From: Caenorhabditis remanei
Lineage: Eukaryota > Nematoda > Chromadorea > Rhabditida > Rhabditidae
Assembly: GCF_010183535.1 (NCBI RefSeq)
Contig: NC_071331.1
Span: 13,826,001-13,890,000 of the forward strand
DNA: 64,000 nt
Direction: 5' to 3'
Position 1 is the stretch's first letter. Each line of letters starts with the position of its first letter. The notes below the pieces were generated by a model. It was not told the origin of the DNA. It made no database searches and was given only the letters and a program-made list of their open reading frames with translations. The translations under genes and the position numbers were made by a program. Shown here piece after piece: positions 47,990 through 61,000 of the stretch.

Positions 47990-48921
47990 TCAGATGCTAT
48001 GGTTACTGGCTGATGAACACGGAGAAGCACATTCAGTTTTTGGTGGCTGATGAGAGTCAGAATTGAGGGCTTCCTGAAAATGAAACTATCAAAGAACTTC
48101 GAATTGAATTCTCTAAACTGACAGCCAGAAATCCCTTTTTCATGTTCTGAATGATAAACTGAACAAACTTGAACCAAGCGTGAGTTGTGTGCTTCTCTAC
48201 GGTCTGAACCTTCTTGAGACCTCCACAGATGACGTAGGTTCCTGTAGATCATTCTAGTTGATATAATCAAAAATCATACTGTGACTCACCTTTCACGTCT
48301 TTCAGAAGAGCCGACACAACTGAATCAAGAAGACAATTCTTGACGCAGAGCCAGTTCTCCGCCTGAAACCAAACTTTCATTCTGAAATGCATTGCACCGA
48401 GTTGAAGTGAGAGATCCTGAATCTCTTCGACATAGTTTGTGTCCATCAGTTTTGAGATAACCTGAATATTAAATTTACTTTTTAATTCAGATTTCCCATT
48501 TTAAGAGCGATTACCTTATTGAAGAAACAATTAACTCCATCGGCAACTGATCTTGCTCTTTTCATTCCGTTGACATCTTCTGTTGTGTAGTTTCCACTTC
48601 CCAAGAAGCTTCCTGATTTGCACTCTGAAAGTGTGAAAAATTAAAATGGAAGCAAAAGGGGATAATCTGTACCTAAAAGTGCACGGAAGCGAGTTCTGTT
48701 ATCATTGAGAAGTCGGGCAACAAGTTCGCATCCGATATCAGACTGAGTTGATGCTCTTAAAACAATCATCATAATAAATACCTCTGAGAAATCATGACTC
48801 ACTTCTCCCAGCTGGCACAAATGCATTGTCTCTCCGCTATACTCAAATTGATAGTTTTTGGCCCAACTGAAGGTGAATCTGGAGCTGGAGACGTCCGTCT
48901 GTGACTGAATGGATGATCCAT
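47990..48921 (-). CDS. Nematode globin, second gene
   Basis: Exons 48921-48803, 48755-48673, 48624-48515, 48461-48290, 48241-48123, 48073-47990 join in phase; 228 residues. Globin order: helix A-like LSIAERQCICASWEK, a central stretch ending LSLQLGAMHF whose His fits the proximal F8 ligand, then VWFQAENWL and TTHAWFKFVQFIIQNMKKGF (helix H). The residue expected at distal E7 is not a clear His. N-terminal extension ~27 residues (MDHPFSHRRTSPAPDS), C-terminal tail ~25 residues, polar. It is unlike the 19.8-kb globin in length and intron positions, so not a recent duplicate. An acceptor TTTTTCAG ends one base before the ATG, so the real 5' exon could be far upstream or the mRNA is trans-spliced. 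Confidence 0.8.
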
Positions 48922-51900
48922 TCTGAAAAAGGAAACGGAATGAATGTGGTACTGGAACTGAATTTCAGGTACAAAAGAGGAAGTAGGACGAGGGAGAACC
49001 TAATTAAATTAGGGAGGAAAGGCGACCAGTCAAAACAACGAAAAAGCGACTAAAATTAAGAATGAGAACAACATTAGAATACATGGAATTGTGTGGTTCA
49101 AAAATTGACAGGTTTCTCCGAACGAATAATATAAAAAGGTAATCTGGATACGAATAGAAGCACAAAAAAAGGAATTTCAGTAAAATTTTGAACGATCAAA
49201 GATGATGTTTTGGGTAGTCGTGGACTCTGCAAAACATATAAAGAGACCAGCTGAAAATGAAAACAAATCTACGGGTCTGAATAAGAGGAATCTAAAATTA
49301 GATCCATAAACCTATGACAAAAAGAAAAAAAAGAACACTGAATGAGAAAAAAGAAGAGATCTCCGGATATCTGTCTACCAATTCTCTATTCTTCACGCTT
49401 CAAGAACACACCGATTGTGTCTAAAACCGAATAAAGGATTCAGAATTTCCCACGTCACATACACGTTTTGATGGCAAATGCAGCAGAAGAAAAACTAGCA
49501 AAACATGAGAAAATAGAAGAGAACATTGAGTAATTAACACAAGTTGGAGGAGTCTTATTTCCAAATCTCACCAGAGAGATTCTTAGAATTTCGGGTGGGA
49601 GTTAGGAAGTTGATAACAGTCTGATTGTTTTGTTGTTTCTTCGAAGTACCTGATATCTAGAGAGTCTGTTGTGCCACTTAAGGGACTGTCTACACGGATA
49701 CGACATAGATGAATTCGTTGTTAGTGTGGGAGGTTTGGAACAGAGATCCCATTTACGAAATGTGTTTTTTTAAATAAATGACCGTCAGGGCCTAAGGAAA
49801 CGGGAATAAGATTAGATTTGAAGAGAAAATAGCAGAACGTGTGGGCGACACGGTTCTGAAAATCAAGAGGGGAGAATGGTTGGTTCAGATAGAAAACAAG
49901 ATAAGTCAGTTGTATCTAGACAGTGGACTAAAAGATTACTGTAGTCTTTGCAGTAATCAGAAAACATTTTTTTCTTTATCAGATAGTTTCAAGAAGACGT
50001 TTTCAGATAAAACTACATTACATAGAAACTGCAATGACCTCACAAAAAAAGGAAAAAGGAGATCTTAGTTTCAAGATGTCTGGTATAGAAACGTGTCTGA
50101 CCAAAAAGTGTTTCCTAATTAACATCCGAGAATTATACGGATTTAATCAACTTTTTCTCTATTTCCGGTAGGACGGGAAATCCCGATTTCTCACAGAATC
50201 TGGAAAAACATTTAGAAAACTTCTTTTGTTTTTTTTTCTTTTTTGCTCAATTATGTCAAAAGCAGGCTAGACGAATATGTGGAGAAGAATGCCAATTTAT
50301 GATTAGTTTATGACAAAGAAAATTCGAAGACTGAGGTAGACTAGAAGACAGAAATTAGAGAAGGAAATGAGTGGTTGATGACTCAAAAAATGGAAAAAAG
50401 AAGGAAACTGAAATTTAGAAGACGTATCTCTGAGAACCTCCTGGATATTCGAAGAGCACAGGAAATGAACATTTAGTGAGAAGTTCTCGGAAGTCAAATG
50501 GGCCAAAAAAGAGAGAGGAAATGTGGAAAAGGATTGCAGACAGGTGGGTAGGGAACTGGTTGAAAATATTGAAAAATAAGGAATACGGATTTGAAAAGTC
50601 AACAAGGACTTTTGAGAAGCATATTATGAACTCCTTGTTGCTCAGGATACAGAAAGTCTAGACTTGGAGAACTCATGAATACGGGTGAAATCACACGGGA
50701 ATTAATGGAAAATATGTACTGTCAAGGGAAGCGATGACGTCTGGTGTACCGCCTGTTTTCTAATGAAATACCGTAGACTTTTTAGTTTTTCAATTCATTT
50801 CAAGAGTCATATCAAAATAACTGACTCGGTTTTGTTTTTCAAGGAGTCGGATTCTCCATACATATTAATTCATTTTTCATCGTGTTAATTTGCTCCGACC
50901 GAACTTTTGATATTTTGGAATTTTGACGCAAACCGAACTAAAATGCCGCTCTTCTCGATCTCTGAATAATTTTTCTCTATTCAGAAATCAGAAACTTCAA
51001 TCTGCCCACCAGAATACCCTATAAAATTCGACCACTTAATATTTACACTTCAAAATGAGATCTCCAGAATTCCTGTGCTCACCGGAAAAAAAGAAAAAAG
51101 ATGCTAACAAAAGTTCAGTGAACATTCATTGTGGGTCAGTGAGCAACTAAAAACAAAACGGGAAAGAATAGAGATTTTTGAAAGAAAAGAATGTGAACTG
51201 GTCCACTGCCAGAATTTTTAAAGATTGGGTTCTTATTCTGCGGCATTAAAAATATTCTTATCTTCTATTCTTTTTCACAAAGTACACCTTATAGTCCATT
51301 AATTGTTCTTTAATTTTCTCTCACTTTTTACACAAAATATAATAAAAACAAAAGAAATTGGGATCCATTTGGAATATGGAATGACTAACGTCTTGTCCCT
51401 AAAATTCGTTTCTTTTGTTATTCTATCTCTCTGTTTTCAAAAAAGGGAACCCCGGAAGAAATTTGAATTTTAAATGACAGTTGGTGCCTAGGTGGTTCAA
51501 ATGAAACCTCTCACTTTATAGGTTTGAATTTTGAACGTTATGCAAATGTGCTCCGTTGGGACAGGAATTGTGAAACGCCCCCGGAGAACAAAAACACTTT
51601 TATGACGGAGAAGTATTTCGAAAGTACTTATGAAACTTCTTGACTTCCGTGTAACAAACAATACGAGTTCATTCTGAGATCAGCACGAAGTCTGGAATCA
51701 CTAAACAAGGAAATTCTAGACTGGATATGAGTGAAAGAGAACTCAAAATAGTCTAAATGAGAATTGGAGAAGCGTTTAGTCAAATTGAGACAAACAGAGA
51801 AAAGAGCGAAGGGGATCCGGATCTTTGTCATTCGAGAACTATTCATTGTTTCCTATTTTGGAAGTAGAAAAGAGGGAGGAAGGGATGAAGAAAAGAGGAG

Positions 51901-54900
51901 AAACATCAAGAAACTTAAAATTGTGAAATTTAGATTCTTGTATGATGAAGGTGAAACAGAGGGGATCTCATATCCAGTCTAGAACAGTTCCGATATTGTA
52001 TTTTGAATCAAAACAAATCATCTTGATTCCAGACTGAAAAGACAAGGACTTTTCAGACTGGCTTTATATGAATCTGGTGTTGTGTAGACTAGACATCAGT
52101 TCTTTATAGCTGTCTAACACAGAAACAGGCTAAGTGATTCTCACAGTTTTTTTCTCATAGTTAGTCTTATATCGTTTTTCTAAAATCCTTTTCCCATCGT
52201 TGAAACACAAAAAAGCGAACTTGAAAACTGATTTTCGAGACAAAAGTAGTTTAGAAAAGGAAGAAAGTTGTCGTTTAATTGCCCGAGTGATTCAGACAAA
52301 GACCTGCGGGGGCCTCCGGAAGAATCAGAACGAATTGAAAAGTAGTCACTCTTTTCCTCTCTTCATCCTACAAAATGACCGAGACAAAAGTTCTTGGAAT
52401 GGAAAAAATACAAAAAACAAGGATTTCTATTCAAACTACACATAGCTATTACTACAAACATGCGTTGATCTACATTTTCTCATAAAAACATGCAAAAAAG
52501 CAGGCGATTTCCGATCAGTTGATCTCTCAATAACAAACAATAAATCAAATGAAAAAAAGAAAAATGAAAAATGGAAGTGATATTGAGTCAACTGGGTTAT
52601 AACTAATCTTGTCATAATCTACTCTGTCACTTATCACAATGATGAATTGTCTCAATGGGGAGGAGTTTTATTCATCTGAATTCTTTAGAAATAAGAAATT
52701 AATTCTGATTTGTTTCTTTAGAATTAGTCAGAAAGAAATTTGGAAAGAATAGGGATTCAAGAAAGAATGTTTTGAACTTTAGACCAAAAACTGAAGAAGA
52801 GAATTGTGACGTGTTAGGTGCAAAAGCCTGATATTTCCAGTAGAAGGATTTTTAACTTACTAATGAGAAGGTCCTTCGAAAACTACGTAATTGAATTTCA
52901 ATCAGACTTCTTGATGACTCAAACGAGCATAAGGATACGGGAATATTTGATGAAGGAGAAATAAACTCGAACATTTGTTCAAATTTCAAGCAAGGAGTTC
53001 TATATAAACTTCTTTTTGAACTAGTCAAATGGAGTTCCCGCTGTTAAGCCCACACAAGATACACATTTTAATTCCATTTTTACATTTTAAAAATTCGAAA
53101 ATTATGTCTTATCAAGTCGTCTCAACGAAAAAGGAAACAAAAAAAATTCAGTGAGTCTCCTTTATTTAGACCCGTAATATTTACTTACCAAGTTCTTAAT
53201 ATTAATATTTTCCTAAAACCGAAAATTTGCTAGTGTCTGGAGATGTTTGCAGTAAACTGAAAATGAGAAAAAGGAAGAATTATCAAATAGGCTCCACCCC
53301 TCGTTCAAACCGAAACTCCCTGGAGTCGGAGTTCCAGTTTCGAGTTTAAGACTCAATCTTTGTAATTATGAAATGAGTTTGCAGAACGAGAGTCCACAGG
53401 GAGAGTGTGTGGGTTGATTTGAGTGATGAGGCAGAAATATTGAGTGATGAGAAGAAGGAAGTGATTCATGAATTGGAAGACAAAAAATTAGAGCAGAAAA
53501 ACAACAAAACGTTAGACAAAAGAGAAGCCACAAAACGGGTAATTTGGAAATTTGAGTAAGAGAAGTGACATGATACAAATTTGAATAAGACAGACACTCG
53601 AGAAGATTGTTTATGAAAAAGGGCGGCCTCGTCGAAAATAAAAAAAGGAGATGTAGGATCAGTTTCAGAAAAAACAGAAAGGTTATGGACTCTTATATGA
53701 AGAGGAATACAGCTCATTGGCACTACGACAGATTAAGAGAAAACTTTAAAACTAAAAATTTACAAAACTAGAGCAACTAGTTCCTGAAATTTCTAGACAA
53801 ATGAGATTATCTCCTGCTTGAATTTATATGAACAACTACGTGCCTTCTCCTCGAATTTTGCCGGTTGAATCGTTACATCAATGAGTGATGAAAGTTTCAC
53901 AAAATTTCGAAACTGAGTCATGCACCCAGACATTCGGGATTAAGTTTTCACTCGTAATCTTAAAACTATACAACTTCCATAAAGATAATAACATTCTCCA
54001 ATGCCAACCTCCGCGCTTTCGGTCTCTGATCGGATATAAAGCAACTTAAATAAGTTATATCAAGACGTTTGATCCTTTGCGAATTTCGAAATGTTTATAT
54101 TTCTCGACGAATGAATTATGATGTACGTCACAACAAGTTTCGATCCTATTTTTGAACTTTCCAAAAAGAAAATGAGTGGGTGGGGATATCAAGAAGTACA
54201 TGTAGTATTTCGACTTAGTACGTAATTTTTCGTTTGTGTGGTACAAATTGAAAAACAGAAACAGAAACTGGATATAGGGATATATGGGGATATGAAGTTT
54301 TAATTCACGTCCAAAACAAAAAGTTTCCGCTAGCACTGAGGCCGAGATGCACCCAGAAGAAGAAGTAGAAGGGACACGGAATTAGATTTTTAGAATTTTC
54401 GAATTGTATTTCAAGTTCTCACTAATTCAGAAAGTACTTAAATTTGCAACATTCAGAGAAGAACGAACTGAAAACATAAATTACTAGTTAATGAATATTG
54501 GAATACGCGGAAACGACGAATACGTGTAATTTTCTAGAGCAACACATAGAGGTCATTCATCTTCTATGTGCAAACATGCAAAATGGATTCTGAATCCTTG
54601 GAACGATCAAGTCAGATGAGGTTTATGAGACCTTCTGGTTGCAAAAGACACAGAGAATCCATCTTTTCCAGATTTCACAGAATTCAGATGACGCGTCCTT
54701 TCGGTTTTCTTACCCCACTCAATGTGCAAAGAAATGAATGTTTATTTACTGGAATATGGAAAAAAAATAAGAAAAAATAAGAGCTTTTTCTTCTTATTTT
54801 ACTCAAATTTTTATCTAGTCTGGTCTTGTTTCCTAGTCTCTTCCCGAAGCACTTTCTGATCAAATTTTAGATGATAGACACTATTTGATTGAATATTCAG

Positions 54901-57137
54901 TTCTTTGGGTTAAGGGGGACTTCCGAAGATTCAGAAAGAGAATTTGAGAAGAAGAAGAGATGAAAATGAGTCAAAAAAGTACATGTATGTAGAGAAAAAA
55001 ACAAGCAATTACATGATGAGAGCATAGAGAGAAAATAGCAATTAGATTTGATGTGGGTGGCCTCATTTCAAGTTGAAATGTTTCCTTCTTCCATTTATTT
55101 GGAAAGAGATGCATTTTGGATGAATATGCTACAAATAATGAACCGAATAAAATGGAAATTGGATCATTAGAATACTAATGAAATTGCACTTGAGAGAAGA
55201 GAAGTGAGGTGTTCAATATATTCGAATATAAGCTCTCTCAATTCTTTGAAGAGGTGAATAAGGTTGTTCCAAGGCATCAGAAACCCACAAATTAGGTTAT
55301 AAGGAAAGGTTTACGAAGGTGATGTGATGAATCGAGAGAGAGAGAGGAGAAAAGATCGGAGAATTTGTAAATTACTAGGTTCATCTTAGACAGACATACG
55401 GAAGTTTTCCATGAGAAAAGGTTCTGAATTCGGAATATCAGAGATCTCTAGGCTAATTGAGCATTTAAGAACGGGGTATTCCGAACTCAATGTTGTTCTG
55501 TCCGATGTTCGAATATTGTTTTTCAAGTGATCCAATTCAGGTTCAAGTCAAAATATTTTAATCCTGTTATTTCACTATCTATTCTTTTTTGATCTTGATC
55601 TCTAGCATTCAAATAATTATAACTTACAAATAACGGGAAGGAAATTGAACTTTATAAAGTGATGTGATACGTTGAAGGTATTTCTAAATCATAAACGAAC
55701 CGATGAAACGACATTTCAGTCTGTAATCGTGATCAACTTTTTCGTGTTTTGTGTATTCCGAAATAAAAGATTATTTTCAAGTTTTTCCTGTAAGTTTCTC
55801 CTACCGAAACTGTGAATATTCAATGGGTTTCGGATCAAAAACAGAACAATAAATCAAGGAAAAAACGTGAGCACGACGAAAACACTATTTAGATCAATGA
55901 TTGGTTCTGGAAAAAGCAACAACACAGTATCTAAACTGGAAATTAATGATTGCAGCGCCTGAGCCGCCTAAAATCTGAAAATACTCGAAAGAGAAATCAA
56001 AGTACCAACTCTAGACAATGAGGTCAACTTTGATTAAAACAGAAAATGAAGTGTACTTTCAATTTTGGTCTAATGAAGAATAGAAGACGTGACGCCTTCT
56101 GAATCGTTGTACTCTCGGTTTCTCATCTCCGGTTCGTCATTCTTCTCCCCCCAAATTTCGTCATTTTTGGTCACCCCCGTCCCGTTAAATGAATTTTCGG
56201 AACCGCCTGTGCTCAAAGCTCGGACTCCATATCTATCCTCTTTTTTCAATTCGAGATGGAAAGTCCCTTTCGATGGGAAATTACACTAATGCACGCAATG
56301 GAACACTCGTTAAATCGAACAGAAAACAAAAGAGTTGTGAAAAGAAAAATGACAAAAATAGAAGAAAATATTTGTGGAAAACGAGAAACTTTTTTTCGTG
56401 TGTTCCAGGTCGAATATCAAATTCCCTTGAGATGAAGAAGGAAGAAGAATGAGAAGACACGCCGATTTGTCAGATGAGATTATATACAAAAAGTGAGAAA
56501 AAACACTTCTTTTGTTTCCAGTGAGAATTGATGACGTGGCTGCAGTCAGATGCTATTTTTCTTGTTTTGAATAAGATGAGTAAGGATTCAGAGAGATACA
56601 TTTTACCTGGATTAGGTTGGTTTTGTAGTAGCACATGATCAAAGATTCCAGACGAAATAAAAATAATGAGATTAATTTGAATGACAAATTTAGCGGGGGT
56701 GTTGCTGAGTTACATGTTTTTCTCCGGACAAAAAAAACAGTCTTCTCGGAAAACCATGTGTCGATGAATTGCACCTAATTTCCAGTTTTAAAATAGTTTT
56801 TCAGACCGGAAAACCCGAAAACCAAAAACATTCGTATGGCTGTATTCTACAAAGTAGTATCCACCAAACTCTATACAAAAAAAACACAAAAGTTACTAAA
56901 AATAAAATGTGGAAAGGTGCGAACGTCCAATCTCAAGTGTCTGATCCATCTCTTCGCCGTTCTTTGAAAATACCGTTTTGATTTGTTGACAAAAGGATTT
57001 TGTTTCGTTTCTTGATTGCAACCGATACAATTTGGCAGAAGGAAGTAGAAAAATAGATGATGTGCTCGTTGTAGTGGAATCCTATTGATGACATCTGAAT
57101 CTATTAGTTCGTTCGAGTAGCAACAAAAAATGATTCT
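48922..57137. other. 8.2-kb gene-poor, purine-rich region
   Basis: I found no exon chain, tRNA or recognised element. The plus strand is markedly A+G-rich; a sample line at 53401-53460 has 44 purines of 60. In worm genes introns and untranslated regions are pyrimidine-rich on the sense strand, so this fits minus-strand transcription or promoter sequence belonging to the globin at 48.0-48.9 kb. Open stretches such as 49841-50068, 51764-51982, 52200-52445 and 54568-54780 lack splice support and any family signal. Confidence 0.4.
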
Positions 57138-57208
57138 TCCGTTGCGGGGAATCGAACCCCGGCCTTATGGGTGAGAGCCATAAATCCTAACCACTAGACC
57201 ACAACGGA
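57138..57208 (-). tRNA. tRNA-Glu(CTC)
   Basis: The minus strand folds as a standard cloverleaf. Acceptor stem TCCGTTG / CAACGGA, D-loop GTCTAGTGGTTAGGAT, anticodon stem TATGG / CCATA with loop CTCTCAC (anticodon CTC, Glu), T-arm CGGGG TTCGATT CCCCG. No intron. The A and B boxes match the pol III consensus. Confidence 0.97.
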
Positions 57209-57957
57209 GATGATTTCTTCTCTCAAACAAATTGATCGAATAAAAGATAGATGCTTCAGCTGATAAGTCAATCAGAACAAATATCAAATAGACACAGAAA
57301 ATGATTGACATCTCTCTCGAGGATTGTACACTGAAAACAGTGGAAATCGAGAGACAACATGTTGGGATGCAGCATGATTCAGTAAAGGGATTACGGTACT
57401 CATTTCCTGCTGCAACTGGTCCGCAATACCTCGTAGGTAAAAAAATGTTTAAAAACTGTTTATTTCTCGTTTTCTCGTACGAACCTTATAAAAACAGTCT
57501 TCAGGTTGAATCAAGTTTTATTCACACATTTGTCCTTCGGTGTGAAAGAAAACTAAAATAACTTCCTAGTAACAATATAACACGTTCCATGCATTTTATA
57601 CAATCACAGTCTTTGTTCTCTCTATTTTATTGTGGCAGTACATATGAAATCATCTAGGAAGTATAACTCCTTCGATGAATACATTTTTCTTTCCCAAAAT
57701 AATTCGTTACTCCAAACTCAAAAACCCAGGAGACGTGCAACCTCGTTAGCGAAGGGGAAATTTCTGATACAAATTTCGACGGGAAACGCATCACAAGTAA
57801 CTCAATTTGGACAGATTTCAAAGCCAGGTTGCCACTTTTTCAGCCGCATCTATTCGCAATTCCCACGTTATCTTTGCAACATTCCGCTTCTCCCGTAGTG
57901 TAAATGATGTTTGCCGCGTCGCTATTATCTCCGCAATATTGACGCATCTTCGCCACC
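57209..57957. other. Intergenic between two tRNA genes; no gene seen
   Basis: 749 bases, AT-rich. Open stretches of 86 and 88 codons (57301-57561, 57632-57898) show no family signal or splice context. Confidence 0.4.
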
Positions 57958-58030
57958 GGTTCCATGGTGTAGCGGTTAGCACTCAGGACTTTGAATCCTG
58001 CGACCCGAGTTCAAATCTCGGTGGAACCTC
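57958..58030 (+). tRNA. tRNA-Gln(TTG)
   Basis: Cloverleaf with acceptor stem GGTTCCA / TGGAACC and discriminator T, D-loop GTGTAGCGGTTAGCAC, anticodon stem CAGGA / TCCTG with loop CTTTGAA (anticodon TTG, Gln), T-arm CCGAG TTCAAAT CTCGG. It is followed by CTCGTTTTTTT, a pol III terminator. Confidence 0.97.
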
Positions 58031-61000
58031 TCGTTTTTTTGAAGTTTTCATAACATAAAGTTTCAGTTCATTTCACAGTACGAATATACGAACTCTCATA
58101 AAGCAACTAGGTTAATTAAGACAGCAGAATTACCTTATTTTTGTCACATTTCGTCCATTTGATGACCTTCTTTTATCACTTGATGGCGTCAACCAGTTAA
58201 TAAAGCCCATTAAAGGCAGTGTTTCCCATACACAAATCACCAAATCATGTCGTAAAATAAAACTGAAGATGAAGGAGAAGAAGAATGATCACCTATAATA
58301 AATTGTCTCAGTCAGGCGGTCAGCTCTCGATATATAAATGTCATTTGCAGTGATAGATCTTCAATTTTCCAAAACTTGTCTCTCATAATTTTATTCTGAG
58401 ACCATCGGCCATTTCATTTTTTTTGTGTGTGGTGAGAGAAATATAAACCCGACACTTTTCCACACGAATATCAGATTTCCTTTCGAACGAAGCACCATCT
58501 TTCTTGCCATTGACCGGTCCGAAAAATCCGAGTATCCACTTCTTTCCAACCAACTTAATTGTATCGTTTTCTCCTATTTTTTCGTTCTTATTTCATCCGA
58601 GTGATCCGGAACCAAGTGCATCGAAAGCTGTCAGAAAGCCATCTCATTCGACATTCATACCCATAACATGTAATGGGTTCCTTCTTTTTTCTGCCCGTTT
58701 TTTATGTTATGATGGAGAGATGATGTTGACGGATTCTACATTTTCAGAAGGTAAGAAAACATTCCAAAGCCTTTTTCCTTCTGGAAGTCAACACGGAATT
58801 TTCGAAAAATGTAATATGGTATTTTATTCGTCTCTCTAATCAGTTGAACTACTGGGCCCCGCTTCCTAGAATATACGAGTTTCAAGAAATTAATGTTTTG
58901 ATTTTTTTTTGCTTATAGAACAAAATTTTCATGCAAAACACGCATCGTGTTAGGTGTTCCAAACAAGCAAGTGCTCCCGCTGTTTTCCCCATTCCCGACC
59001 TCTTCAAACAGGAAGTTGCACACTTGAACGGCGAGTGAATGAAGTGTATTATGGTATTGGGAAGTAAAAGTAGTATATGTACTTCTCCCCCTTCCCTTAC
59101 CTATTCTTCTTCTTATTCTTCTCAAACAATTTATTCTCCGGTCAAGTTTTCATTCAAAAGTATTTACATACACATATTTCATGTATAGCCACCAAAAAGT
59201 GATTGGTTAGGTATAACTGTCGTTCTTCTCCTCCTTCTCCTCGTCAATCCGAATGTCCTTGATATGTTATGTTCCTCTTTTTTAAGAATCTGTTTCAGTT
59301 TGAAACCAGAAACCAGTTGGAGATGAAATCCCACTGAGATCTCATCTGTCTAATGCAATTTCTCATTACTTGGGGCTTTTGGAAAGTAAAACCAAAAGTT
59401 TTTCGCACTTTCTCCCATCTTCTTATTGACTTCCTTACTACTTCTGATTCTTCTTTTTCGGGTAGAAAATCTTCTTTTTTCAAGCTTCCTTCATTATATA
59501 TTCACATCTGTCAAACTTCATTTTCCATTCTTCTCTCACTTTTCTTTCCAAATTATGTCACTTTCTGTCTGGTCAGTGGACCAACAAAACTTTTTTGGTC
59601 CGAAAACGGATTAGGTTTCAGGGAAAATTGTGGGATTTTGACACTTTTGCAGAATATGGTCCGTTTTTTGTTGGTTTTGGAACTCACTGGTGTCGTGTTT
59701 CCTGGAAAAGTCTGGGGAAGTGGACTTTGGTAGATCTTTAAAGCATTTAAAGTTGGAATATGAATGATTTGAACATTTGAACTAACTTTGCTTTTTTCAT
59801 TCACTAGTTAATGCATGAGCTGGATTACTGTAGTTGAAGTCGGTGTGCATCTCGCCTAAATGCACATTTCTATCTCAATTAAATTCATCCAACCTCATAA
59901 AAATATGTTTCTAGTCAGAGAAATTCTGAATTCAAGCCAAACTCACACTCACGTCGGAGACAACTTGTCATGTATTATCTTTCATACGCGTTTCCTAAAA
60001 CCTTTCAGAAGTCAAACATCTGAACTCCCAATTGCAATGTTCTATCCATTTAGTAACAATATTTATTTACATTTGAACCTTCTTCCATCTGCCATCTGCT
60101 CTCTCCCTTTTACCGATTTGTTTGGATTTCGGATTATACGAAATGTTGTTTCTGGAGTAAGGATTTGCCATTTGATTCATTTTAAAACTGGAAAAGAAGA
60201 ACATCTCTGCGGAACACTCTCCATTCCAACTGATAATTTCCAGTTCTTACTGTTGTCTTGATTCAGTTTCTGTTCCAATGAAACGCTCTTCCTCCCACTC
60301 TTTTCACTAATATCGTTCATTCGATCTTCGGCTCTTACGATCTTCTTTTCTCACTTTCTCCTCGGTTTCCTTCTGGTAATCGAATCTATATATGTGTAAT
60401 ACGATTCCGTCACTTTCTTTCATACATACCAAAATGAATATATATCTCAGTGGTCAAACAGTTTTCTTTTGTTTGTCTCTTTTCGAGCCCTCCACTTGCT
60501 GTCAACTACACGTCAAATTGGGGTGAGCTCTCATTGAATCTGTTGATGCTTTTTTTGGTGAGGGAAGAAGTGACCCTTTGAGTACACATGATACCTGTGA
60601 ATTGAACTCTTTCCTGTTATCAGTTTCCCGTTCCCTTAGTTCAGATTAGTTATATAAAGCTCGCGATGGAGCTCCTTCCCGAGAACTTATTATTTTCTAA
60701 ACTCTAGTCTAAAATAAATGTTTTCATACACACATCTTTAATTAATCAGTCTTGGTAACCGACTGCTCTGAAATTCGAATTTTCTGAAAAGGCGTATCCC
60801 AGAGTATAAATTCGATACATGCTTCCAGAATGTTTCAATTGTATTCAAATGCCGTTTTTGATATTTGTCTGATACGCCGGGGTCAAATGAGTTTACACCC
60901 ATGTTGCCCTTTCATCCGATTCTCTCTCATTTCATAGTTACCTTTACAACGGTCCAACAACACGAAAGGGTCAACTCCTCTTCTCCTTCTTCTTTCTATC

